From Insolitispirillum peregrinum (GTDB lineage Bacteria; Pseudomonadota; Alphaproteobacteria; Rhodospirillales; Rhodospirillaceae): a stretch of 64,000 bases of DNA. Each line of letters begins with the position of its first letter. Position 1 is the first letter of the stretch. Below are positions 25,902 through 34,372 of this stretch, piece after piece. The notes under the pieces were generated by a model. The model was not told the DNA's origin and did no database searches. It saw only the letters and a program-made list of their open reading frames with translations. The DNA lies in contig NZ_FTOA01000010.1 in NCBI RefSeq assembly GCF_900156605.1, forward strand, positions 23,720 to 87,719, in the 5' to 3' direction. Both the position numbers and the translations under genes were made by a program.

Positions 25902-26682
25902 CGGGGGCCTGCTTTCGATAGGTCGCGCCGCGCCCGAGATAGACATCACGGACCTGTTCGTTCTGTTGGACCTCGTCGGGGGTGCCGTCTGCCAGCAGGG
26001 TTCCGCGATTGATCACCGCCACCCGGTCGGCGTGGCGAAACACCACATCCATGTCATGTTCTGTGAACACCACGGTGATGGTGCGCTGGCGGGCGAGGGT
26101 GACGGTCAGTTCCATCACGCTTTCCCGTTCGGCAAGCGCCATCCCGGCGGTGGGTTCGTCCATCAACAGCACATGCGGATCATTGACCAGCGCCAGCGCC
26201 AGTTCCAGCCGCTTGACATCGCCATAGGCCAGAGTGGCGCAGGGCAGCGGACCCAGCGGGCCGAGGCCGACCAGATCAAGCAGGGCCATCGCCTGATCGC
26301 GGTACAGCGCCCCGGCCCACGGCCACAGGGCGCGATAGCGGTTATGGGCTGAAATCAGCCCCATCTGAATGTTTTCCAGCACGGTCATCGAGCCAAAGGT
26401 GGCGGCAACCTGAAAGGTCCGTCCGACCCCCATCCGCCAGATGCGGCGCGGTGGCAGCCCCGCGAGCGATTGGCCGTTCAGCAGGACATCGCCACTGTCC
26501 GGCGACAGGTGGCCGGTCAACAGGTTGAAGGTGGTGCTCTTTCCGGCTCCGTTGGGTCCGATCAGGGCGAGGATCTGCCCGCGTGGCACCGACAGCGACA
26601 GACCAGCCACCGCCACCACACCGCCATAGCTTTTGCGCAGGGCGCGGGCTTCGAGCACCGGAGGCAGCAGGGAACAGCTCAT
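25888..26682 (-). CDS. Branched-chain-type ABC transporter ATPase (LivG-like)
   Basis: 264 residues: Walker A GPNGAGKSTTFNLLTG, a signature region LAYGDVKRLELALAL and Walker B VLLMDEPTAGM, then the LivG-type C-terminus (GTLLADGTPDEVQQNEQVRDVYLG). The signature is LAYGDVKR rather than LSGGQ, a normal variation in LivG. Overlaps the fused permease gene by 4 bp. Confidence 0.92.
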   Translation of the reverse strand: MSCSLLPPVLEARALRKSYGGVVAVAGLSLSVPRGQILALIGPNGAGKSTTFNLLTGHLSPDSGDVLLNGQSLAGLPPRRIWRMGVGRTFQVAATFGSMTVLENIQMGLISAHNRYRALWPWAGALYRDQAMALLDLVGLGPLGPLPCATLAYGDVKRLELALALVNDPHVLLMDEPTAGMALAERESVMELTVTLARQRTITVVFTEHDMDVVFRHADRVAVINRGTLLADGTPDEVQQNEQVRDVYLGRGATYRKQAPDAER

Positions 26683-28550
26683 GGGCGTGGCTCTTCAGTG
26701 GATGGGCCGGTGGGTGGGGCACGTCGCACCAGGTCGATGACACCACTCAGCCCCTGTGGCAGGGCGGTTGCCAGCACCACAATCAGCCCCCCCAGAATCA
26801 GGCGCCAGTATTCGACGGCGCTGATCAGCGACATGGAGAGGCCCTTGTAGACCAGCGCGCCGAGTACCGGGCCGGTCAGGCTCTGCACCCCGCCCAGCAT
26901 TACCATCACCAGACCATCGACCGACAGCGGAATGGCAACGCTATCGGGGAACACGCTGCCCTTCAAAAAGGCGTACAGCGCCCCGGCCAGCCCGGCAAAG
27001 GCTCCGGCAAAAACCATGCAGGCCCAGTGCAGCGGCCCGCGCGGCAGGCCGATGGCTTCGGCGCGCAACGGATTGTCACGGCAGCCGCGCACGGCATAGC
27101 CGAACGGCGACAGGCTCAGACGGCGGATCAGCAGAATGGCCAGCACCACCACCGCCAGCGTCAGGCCATAAAAGGCGGCGGGAGAGGCTGCCCACGCCTG
27201 CGGCCAGATGCCGAGCAGACCGTTGTCGCCGCCGCTCCACTCGCCGCCCTGAAACAGCACGGACCAGACGATCTGGGCAAAGGCCAGCGTCAGCATCGCC
27301 AGATAGACCCCGGACAGGCGCAGGCAGAACCCGCCCAGCAGGATCGCCCCGGCGATTGCCAGCAACGGGCCGTTGAGCAGCGCCAGTCCCATCGGAGCCT
27401 GCAGCCAGTGGACCGACAGGGCGGCGCCATAGGCGCCCAGCCCGAAAAAGGCCGCATGACCAAAGCTGATCAGTCCGCCAACCCCCATCATCAGGTGCAG
27501 CGAGGCGGCAAACAGCATGAAGATCAGGATTTCACTGGCAACACTCAGCCGGTAATCGCCCAGCCACAGCGGGGCGCTGGCCGCCAGCCCCACCGCTGCC
27601 AGCAGCAGCCAGCGAACGGGGGGCTGCCATGGTTGCCACGGGCGGCTAGGAGACACGGCCTGCGCCGGGGCCTGTGGCTTGCCCAGCAGGCCAGAGGGAC
27701 GGACGATCAGCACCGCCGCCATCACCAGAAACATCAGCACCAGTGTGATGCGGGGGAACAACAGGATGCCAAAGGCATTCAGCTCGGCAATCAGCACCGA
27801 GGCCAGCAAGGCCCCGCTGATGCTGCCCAGACCGCCGATCACCACCACCACGAACACCGCCACGATCACTTGCAGGCCCATGCCATGGTGGATGGCGTCG
27901 CGGGGGAGCTGGATGGCACCGCCGAGGGCGGCAAGGAACACCCCCAGCGCAAAGACGCCGGTAAACAGCCACGCCTGATTGACCCCCAGCGCGGCGACCA
28001 TCGCGCGGTCCTGTGTTGCCGCCCGCACCAGCAAGCCCCAGCGGGTGCGGGTCAGCCACCAGCGCAAGGCCAGCCAGACCACTGGCCCGACGGCCAACAG
28101 CGCCAGATCGTAGAGGGGGAATTTCTGCCCCAGAATGCTGACCGCCCCCTTTAACCCCGGTGCGCGCGGGCCAAGCAGGTCTTCGGCCCCCCAGACCATC
28201 AACACCAGATCTTCGGTGATCAGCGTCAGACCAAAGGTGGCCAGCAATTGCAACAGCTCGGGGGCGTCATACAGGCGGCGGAGAATCAGGATTTCGACCA
28301 GTGCGGCCACCGCTGCCACCGCCAGCGCCGTCAGCGGCAGCGCCAGCCAGAACCCCCAGCCGGTGCCCAGCAGCGGCAGCAGCAGGCGATACAGGCTGTA
28401 GGCGCCATAGGCCCCCAGCATGTAAAAAGCGCCATGGGCGAAGTTGACAATGCGGGTGACGCCAAAAATCAGCGACAGACCGCTGGCGACCAGAAACAGG
28501 GAGGAGGCGCTCGCCAGACCGTTGAGCGCCTGCACCAGCAGAAAATCCAC
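26679..28550 (-). CDS. Fused LivH-LivM branched-chain-type permease
   Basis: A 623-residue fusion. Residues 1-290 match LivH (GLSLIFGVTRIVNFAHGAFYMLGAY at the start, IGGLGSISGALLASVLI near the end). After a Pro/Ala-rich linker (about 292-315), residues 320-600 match LivM (GVGGLISFGHAAFFGLGAYGA and LGGVQSLTGPVLGALVYKGL). In most bacteria these are two proteins. The fusion would give one polypeptide with the whole channel. It imports branched-chain amino acids, amides, urea or similar. The amine-oxidase neighbours do not settle the substrate. Confidence 0.92.
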   Translation of the reverse strand: MDFLLVQALNGLASASSLFLVASGLSLIFGVTRIVNFAHGAFYMLGAYGAYSLYRLLLPLLGTGWGFWLALPLTALAVAAVAALVEILILRRLYDAPELLQLLATFGLTLITEDLVLMVWGAEDLLGPRAPGLKGAVSILGQKFPLYDLALLAVGPVVWLALRWWLTRTRWGLLVRAATQDRAMVAALGVNQAWLFTGVFALGVFLAALGGAIQLPRDAIHHGMGLQVIVAVFVVVVIGGLGSISGALLASVLIAELNAFGILLFPRITLVLMFLVMAAVLIVRPSGLLGKPQAPAQAVSPSRPWQPWQPPVRWLLLAAVGLAASAPLWLGDYRLSVASEILIFMLFAASLHLMMGVGGLISFGHAAFFGLGAYGAALSVHWLQAPMGLALLNGPLLAIAGAILLGGFCLRLSGVYLAMLTLAFAQIVWSVLFQGGEWSGGDNGLLGIWPQAWAASPAAFYGLTLAVVVLAILLIRRLSLSPFGYAVRGCRDNPLRAEAIGLPRGPLHWACMVFAGAFAGLAGALYAFLKGSVFPDSVAIPLSVDGLVMVMLGGVQSLTGPVLGALVYKGLSMSLISAVEYWRLILGGLIVVLATALPQGLSGVIDLVRRAPPTGPSTEEPRP

Positions 28551-28564
28551 GATCGTTGCCTGTC

Positions 28565-29818
28565 TTACCGGGGGCGCAGGGCCGCAGCCTGCTCCGGCGG
28601 CGGCAGATAGTCTGCCCCGTTGCGATAGCTGAAATCGACCATCACCCCGGCCCCGTCCTTTTGTGCCGTCTTGCCGACAAAGGCCCCCAGCGTGGATTGA
28701 TGATCGGCGGCGCGGAAGGTGATCGGGCCGAACGGGGTGGCGACATCGATGCCCTTGGCGGCGGCAATCAGCGCGGCGGTGTCGGTTGAACCGGCCTTTT
28801 TGATGATGGCGGCGGCACTCATCATTGCGCTGTAACCAACCACCGAGCCGACACGCGGATAGTCATTGTATTTGGCCTGATAGGCTTGCAGGAATGCCTG
28901 ATGCTCGGGGGTGGTGATCTGGCTCCACGGATAACCGGTAACAATCCAGCCTTCCGGGGTTTCGGCCCCCAGCGGGTCGAGGTATTCCGGCTCGCCGGTC
29001 AGCAGGCTGACCACCGGCAGATCATCAAACAGGCCGCGCACGCTGCCCTCGCGGACGAATTTGGTCAGGTCGGGGCCAAAGGTGACGTTGAACAGTGCCT
29101 CGGGCTTGACCAGTGCCAGCGCCTGCACGGTGGCGGCGGCGTCGATGTTGCCCTGGGCGGGCCATTGTTCCCCGACCCATTCGATATCCGGGCGCAGGGC
29201 GGTCAGGGCATCCTTGAACGCTGCCACTGCCGAGGTACCGTATTCATAATTCGGAGCCACCGTTGCCCAGCGTTTGGCGGGGAGCTTGGCGGCTTGCTCG
29301 GCCAGCATTTTGGCCTGCATCGACACGCTGGGACGCAGGCGGAAGGTATAGTCATTGCCTTGTGACCAGATCAGGGCATCGGTCAGCGGCTCGGCGGCGA
29401 GGAACAGCACCTTCTTTTGCTGGGCAAAATCGGCCACCGCCAGCCCGACATGGGAAAAGAACGTCCCCATCAGCAGGCTGACCTGATCCCGGCTCAACAG
29501 CTCGTTGGCGGCGGTGATGGCGTCGCCCGGCTTGCCGCCGTCGTCGCGGGTGATCACCTCCAGCGGTCGCCCGAGAACGCCGCCGTTGGCGTTGATCTGC
29601 TCCTGTGCCAGCAGCAGGCCCTTGCGGTATGGCTCGGTGAAGGCGGGCAGGCGGGAATAGCTGTTGACCTCACCAATGCGGATCGGCTCGGCGGCCCCGG
29701 CCTGCGGCGTGCCCCACAGGGCCGACAGCGTTACCGCTGCCGCCAGCAGGGTGCGCCGAATGGCCCCCTGAACGGCCACCCGCGTCGTTGTCCGCGTCTC
29801 AGTCACCCACGTCAGCAT
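28565..29818 (-). CDS. Branched-chain-type ABC transporter substrate-binding protein
   Basis: A 417-residue Peripla_BP_6 protein. A signal peptide is visible after a basic start (AIRRTLLAAAVTLSAL, ending AGAAEP). The mature start IRIGEVNSYSRLPAFTEPYRKG and the later TRDDGGKPGDAITAANELLSRDQVSLLMG are typical of LivJ-like and amide/urea-binding proteins. ATG 29818 is chosen; a longer frame exists. It is the first gene of the import cassette and 15 bp before the fused permease gene. Confidence 0.9.
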   Translation of the reverse strand: MLTWVTETRTTTRVAVQGAIRRTLLAAAVTLSALWGTPQAGAAEPIRIGEVNSYSRLPAFTEPYRKGLLLAQEQINANGGVLGRPLEVITRDDGGKPGDAITAANELLSRDQVSLLMGTFFSHVGLAVADFAQQKKVLFLAAEPLTDALIWSQGNDYTFRLRPSVSMQAKMLAEQAAKLPAKRWATVAPNYEYGTSAVAAFKDALTALRPDIEWVGEQWPAQGNIDAAATVQALALVKPEALFNVTFGPDLTKFVREGSVRGLFDDLPVVSLLTGEPEYLDPLGAETPEGWIVTGYPWSQITTPEHQAFLQAYQAKYNDYPRVGSVVGYSAMMSAAAIIKKAGSTDTAALIAAAKGIDVATPFGPITFRAADHQSTLGAFVGKTAQKDGAGVMVDFSYRNGADYLPPPEQAAALRPR

Positions 29819-30038
29819 CGCCTGTCTTGCTCCCGTCACCCGGATATGGAGGCCGGAGTTTAGCGTCTGGGCCACGGGAAGAACAGGCCGATAAACAAAT
29901 CGGTCGCTTGTTTCGCGTTTTTGGTCATCCTACGTTCAGTCTTGGTTGGCAAGGATATCCGCAGATCAGTTCCGCGGCAGAAAGCGACGGTCAGGTATGG
30001 TTCAGGAAAAAGACCCCGCTGCGGCGGGAGGGCACCAG

Positions 30039-31205
30039 ATGCGTCCGGCAAAGCGGGGGCGGCTGGTGCTGGCGGGGATCGCCGCTGTGGCAGTAGTGGC
30101 GGTTGGATGGAGTGTGCTGGGCAAGGCTCCGGCGTCGCTGCCTCCGGCCCCCAAGGTGCGGGCGGTGGCGGTCAGCGTCGCTCCGGCCCGGCAACAGGAT
30201 TTCCCGCTGACCGCCCACAGCATCGGACGGGTGACGGCGATTGCCTCGGTGTCGCTGAAGGCGCGGGTGTCCGGCCTGTTGCAGGAAACCCTGTTCCGCG
30301 AAGGCCAGATGGTGTCCGCCGGGGAGGTGCTGTTCCGGCTGGACCGTGCCCCCTATGAGATCGCCTTGCGACAGGCCGAGGCGGCACTGGAGCGCGATCA
30401 GGCGCAACTTGCCAGCGTCCGCGCCGATGTTGGCCGTTATGGCAGCCTGTCGCAAAAGGGCTATGCCTCGACCCAGCAACTGGAGCAAACTACCGCGCAG
30501 GCACGGGCGCTGGCGGCAACGGTGGCGGCCGATCAGGCGGCGGTCGATCTGGCCCGCCTGAACCTCAGCTATACCGAAGTGCGCGCGCCGATCAGTGGCA
30601 AGACCGGGGCGGTGCGGGTCCATCCGGGCAATCTGGTCAATGACAGCGCGGCGCTGGTCGATCTGGCAACCCTGTCACCGATCCGCATCGCCTTTACCCT
30701 GCCGCAGCAGGATATCCCGCTGGTACAGGCGGCGATGGCGGGCGGGGCGGTGCAGGCGGTGATCAACGACCGGATTGCCGCCACCGTTGATTTCGTTGCC
30801 CCACAGGTTGACGCTGCAACCGGGACGGTCGAATTGCGGGCGACCACCGCCAATCAGGATCTGCGACTGGTGCCCGGTGAATTCGTACAGGTGGCGGTGC
30901 GTCTGGGCAGTTTGCCGCAGGCGATGATCGTGCCGCAGGAGGCGATCAATGCCGGGCAGCACGGGGCCTATCTGTATGTCATCAACGGCCAGCAGACCGC
31001 CGAGATGCGACGGATCAAGGTGCTGCGGCAGGACGGAACCCAGGTTGCGGTGGCGGCGGCTGACGGTGACAGTGGTCCGGCGCTGGCGGCGGGCGACCGG
31101 GTGGTGACCGATGGTCAGCTTGGGCTGGCACCGGGTTTACCGGTGACGGTGGTCAGTCCACCGGCAGGAGCCCCGGCCCCGGCTGACGGCACGGAGAAAA
31201 AATAA
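30039..31205 (+). CDS. RND efflux periplasmic adaptor (MFP) subunit
   Basis: 388 residues: an N-terminal membrane anchor (about 5-24), then the MFP pattern with GRVTAIASVSLKARVSGLL, LFREGQMVSAGEVLFRLD, a coiled-coil hairpin and NLSYTEVRAPISGKTG. ATG 30039 follows GGGAGG at good spacing; upstream ATGs lack one. Its TAA overlaps the pump gene start by one base (TAATG). It connects the inner-membrane pump to an outer-membrane channel, which is not encoded here. Confidence 0.93.
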   Translation: MRPAKRGRLVLAGIAAVAVVAVGWSVLGKAPASLPPAPKVRAVAVSVAPARQQDFPLTAHSIGRVTAIASVSLKARVSGLLQETLFREGQMVSAGEVLFRLDRAPYEIALRQAEAALERDQAQLASVRADVGRYGSLSQKGYASTQQLEQTTAQARALAATVAADQAAVDLARLNLSYTEVRAPISGKTGAVRVHPGNLVNDSAALVDLATLSPIRIAFTLPQQDIPLVQAAMAGGAVQAVINDRIAATVDFVAPQVDAATGTVELRATTANQDLRLVPGEFVQVAVRLGSLPQAMIVPQEAINAGQHGAYLYVINGQQTAEMRRIKVLRQDGTQVAVAAADGDSGPALAAGDRVVTDGQLGLAPGLPVTVVSPPAGAPAPADGTEKK

Positions 31206-34200
31206 TGTCGCTGGCCGAACTGTGTATCCGCCGCCCGGTGATGACCATTCTGGTGATGGCGGCGATGATCCTGTTTGGCGTGCTGGGCTATCTGCGCCTG
31301 CCCGTCAGCGAGCTGCCCGCCGTCGAATTCCCCACCATCAGCATTTCCGCCACCCTGTCCGGGGCCGACCCGGAAACAATGGCCTCGTCGGTGGCAACGC
31401 CGCTGGAAAACAAGCTGGCGACCATCGCCGGGATCGAGTCGATGGCGTCGACTTCGACGCTGGGATCAACGCAGATCACCTTGCAGTTCGCCCTGGATCG
31501 CGACATTGACGCTGCCGCGCAGGACGTACAGACCGCGCTGTCGTCGGCGCAGCGTGATCTGCCCGACGAGATGACCTCGCCGCCGACCTTCCGCAAGACC
31601 AATCCGGCCGATGCGCCGGTGCTGTATCTGGCGCTGGGGTCGCAGACCATGCGGCTGTCCGACGTGGCCGATTTTGCCGAAGGCCAGTTGGCCCGGCGGC
31701 TGTCGGTGATCGAAGGCGTGGCCGAGGTCAACGTCTATGGCTCGCAAAAGTATGCCGTGCGCCTGCAAGTGGACCCCAACGCGCTGGCCGCCCGCGGTCT
31801 GGGGCTGGACGAGGTCAATGCGGCGATCAAGGCGCTGAACGTCAACCAGCCTGCCGGGACCCTCAGCGGACCGACGCGGACCGCCACCATCTACACCAGT
31901 GGCAAGCTGCGGACATCCGAAGATTTCGTGCAGCAGGTGGTCGCCTATCGCAATGGCGCACCGGTGCGGTTCGGCGATATCGGGCAGGCGGTGGACAGCG
32001 TGGAAAACACCAAGGTTGCCAGTTGGTTCAACGGCACCCGCTCGATCGTTCTCGCCATCAAGCGCCAGCCGGGGGCCAACACCATCGAGATGGTTGACCG
32101 CATCCGCCAGGTGCTGCCAACCTTCCGCACCCAGTTGCCGCCCACGGTGACGCTGGAGGTGCTGTATGACCGCAGCCTGACCATCCGCGCCTCGGTGCAT
32201 GACGTGCAGTTCACCCTGCTGTTGTCGGCGGCACTGGTGGTGATGGTGATCTTCCTGTTCCTGCGCAGCCTGTCGGCGACCATCATTCCGTCGCTGGCCC
32301 TGCCGATTGCGGTGATCGGCACCTTTGCCGGGATGGCGGCGATGGGCTACAGCCTCGATAACCTGTCGCTGATGGCGCTGACCTTGTCGGTTGGCTTTGT
32401 GGTCGATGATGCCATCGTGATGCTGGAAAACATCGTCCGCCATCAGGAACAGGGCAAGTCGCCCTTTCAGGCGGCGCTCGATGGCGCGCGCGAGGTGGGC
32501 TTTACCATCATTTCGATGACCATTTCGCTGGCAGCGGTGTTCATTCCGGTGCTGTTCATGGGGGGCGTGGTCGGGCGCTTGCTGAATGAATTTGCCATGA
32601 CCATCGTGATGGCGATCATCGTGTCGGGGGTGGTGTCGGTGACGCTGACCCCGATGCTGTGCAGCCGCCTGATCCGGGGGCATGGCGGGCCGCATGGGCG
32701 GTTCTATCAGGCCAGCGAGCGTGCCTTTGATGCCGTACAGGACCTGTACCGGCGGTCCTTGCAGTGGTGCATGCGCCACCACCGGCTGACCTTTTGCGCC
32801 TTTCTGGCCAGCATTGCCGCCTCGGTGTGGCTGTTCATGGTGGTGCCAAAGGATTTCCTGCCAGTGGGCGACAGTGGCCGCATCACCGCTTATACCGAAG
32901 GCACCGTCGGCATTTCGCTGGAAGAAATGGCCGTTCGCCAGCAAAAACTGGCCGAAATCCTGCGCAGCCATCCCGGTGTTGACGGGGTGATGTCGTCGAT
33001 CGGGGCCGGAGGGTCGCGCGCCTCGGCCAACTCGGGAACGCTGTTTGTGACCTTGAAGCCGTTCGAGGACCGGAAAAGCGTGTTCCTCATCCTGAACGAA
33101 CTTCGCAAGATGGTGCCGACCGTGCCGGGCATCAAGGCCTATTTCAGCGTCCCGCCGTCGATCCGCATCGGCGGGTCGGTGTCGAAGGCGCAATATCAGT
33201 ACACCTTGCAGGACCTGAATCTGCAAACCCTCTATGCCGGGTCGATCCGGCTGGCCGATGCGCTGGCGCAGACCGAGGGCTTTCTGGATGTGACCAGCAA
33301 CCTCGAACTGTCGTCGCCTGCGGTGCATGTGGAAATCCTGCGTGACCGGGCGGCGGTGCTGGGGATCACCCCGGCGCAGATTGAAACCGTGCTGGGCTCG
33401 GCCTTTGGCGGACAGCAGGTGTCGACCCTGTACCGCGATGCCGACCAGTACGAGGTGATCCTTGAACTGTTGCCGCAGTATCAGCAGGAGCTGAACGACC
33501 TCAGCCGCCTGTATGTCCGCTCCGAGCGCAGCGGGCAACTGGTGCCGCTGAGTGCGGTAACACGCATTGCCGCCTCGTCCCTGCCGCAGTCGATCAACCA
33601 TCTGGGCCAGTTACCCTCGGTGACGCTGTCGTTCAATCTGGCGCCGGGGGTATCACTGGGGCAGGCGGTGGACAAGCTGGAGGCGCTGAAACAGGCGGTC
33701 GCCCTGTCATCGACCACCCAGACCACCTTTGAAGGCACCGCGCAGGCCTTTACCTCGTCGCTGAAGGGCATGGGCGGGCTGCTGATTCTGGCGGTGCTGG
33801 TGGTCTATATCGTGCTGGGGATTTTGTATGAAAGCTTCATCCACCCGCTGACCATCCTGTCGGGCCTGCCGTCGGCGGCGGTCGGGGCGCTGCTGGCGCT
33901 GGATTTGTCGGGGATGCCGCTGAACCTGTATGGCTTTATCGGGGTGATCCTGCTGGTCGGGATCGTCAAGAAGAACGCCATCATGATGATCGATTTTGCG
34001 CTGGTCGAAGAGCGTGTTCACCAGCGCCCGCCTGCCGAGGCGATCTTTGAGGCGGCAGTGGTCCGTTTCCGCCCGATCATGATGACCACTCTGGCCGCCC
34101 TGATGGGGGCGGTGCCGATTGCGGTCGCCTATGGGCAGGACGGCGAGTCCCGGCAGCCGCTGGGGGTGGCGGTGGTCGGCGGTCTGCTGCTGTCGCAACT

Positions 34201-34297
34201 GCTGACCCTGTACATTACCCCGGTTCTGTACCTGTATCTGGACCGGCTGGTGCGGCGCGACAAGACGGTGGAGATTGGGCAGGTGCAAAAAAGTTAG
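31205..34297 (+). CDS. RND efflux pump, inner-membrane transporter (HAE1/AcrB-like)
   Basis: 1030 residues with the full AcrB-like layout: twelve membrane segments, two large periplasmic loops, the TM4 proton-relay aspartates in VGFVVDDAIVMLEN and the TM10 lysine in GIVKKNAIMMIDFAL. Resembles the MdtB/MexB type of multidrug exporters. No TolC partner or local regulator gene is present. The substrate is unknown. Confidence 0.93.
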   Translation: MSLAELCIRRPVMTILVMAAMILFGVLGYLRLPVSELPAVEFPTISISATLSGADPETMASSVATPLENKLATIAGIESMASTSTLGSTQITLQFALDRDIDAAAQDVQTALSSAQRDLPDEMTSPPTFRKTNPADAPVLYLALGSQTMRLSDVADFAEGQLARRLSVIEGVAEVNVYGSQKYAVRLQVDPNALAARGLGLDEVNAAIKALNVNQPAGTLSGPTRTATIYTSGKLRTSEDFVQQVVAYRNGAPVRFGDIGQAVDSVENTKVASWFNGTRSIVLAIKRQPGANTIEMVDRIRQVLPTFRTQLPPTVTLEVLYDRSLTIRASVHDVQFTLLLSAALVVMVIFLFLRSLSATIIPSLALPIAVIGTFAGMAAMGYSLDNLSLMALTLSVGFVVDDAIVMLENIVRHQEQGKSPFQAALDGAREVGFTIISMTISLAAVFIPVLFMGGVVGRLLNEFAMTIVMAIIVSGVVSVTLTPMLCSRLIRGHGGPHGRFYQASERAFDAVQDLYRRSLQWCMRHHRLTFCAFLASIAASVWLFMVVPKDFLPVGDSGRITAYTEGTVGISLEEMAVRQQKLAEILRSHPGVDGVMSSIGAGGSRASANSGTLFVTLKPFEDRKSVFLILNELRKMVPTVPGIKAYFSVPPSIRIGGSVSKAQYQYTLQDLNLQTLYAGSIRLADALAQTEGFLDVTSNLELSSPAVHVEILRDRAAVLGITPAQIETVLGSAFGGQQVSTLYRDADQYEVILELLPQYQQELNDLSRLYVRSERSGQLVPLSAVTRIAASSLPQSINHLGQLPSVTLSFNLAPGVSLGQAVDKLEALKQAVALSSTTQTTFEGTAQAFTSSLKGMGGLLILAVLVVYIVLGILYESFIHPLTILSGLPSAAVGALLALDLSGMPLNLYGFIGVILLVGIVKKNAIMMIDFALVEERVHQRPPAEAIFEAAVVRFRPIMMTTLAALMGAVPIAVAYGQDGESRQPLGVAVVGGLLLSQLLTLYITPVLYLYLDRLVRRDKTVEIGQVQKS

Positions 34298-34313
34298 GGA
34301 AAAAGATTGAAAA

Positions 34314-34328
34314 TGCGAATGGTTCGCG
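34314..34328. promoter_or_regulatory. Fur-like box TGCGAATGGTTCGCG
   Basis: Matches TGCGAATNATTCGCA at 13 of 15 positions and contains a perfect GCGAA-N3-TTCGC palindrome. It lies 45 bp before the start of the 673-residue secreted protein gene. A second site of the same pattern is at 36705-36719 in front of the cytochrome-FTR1 operon. Fur control is inferred from pattern and context. Confidence 0.5.
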
Positions 34329-34372
34329 TTATGAATTTCCCCAGCGAATTTCCAAGACTTCAGGGGACTGTA

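Noticed and set aside
29893..29913. AAACAA-N9-TTGTTT inverted repeat between the importer and RND genes
   Set aside because: Arms are short and low-complexity and no regulator gene is adjacent; not enough to call an operator.
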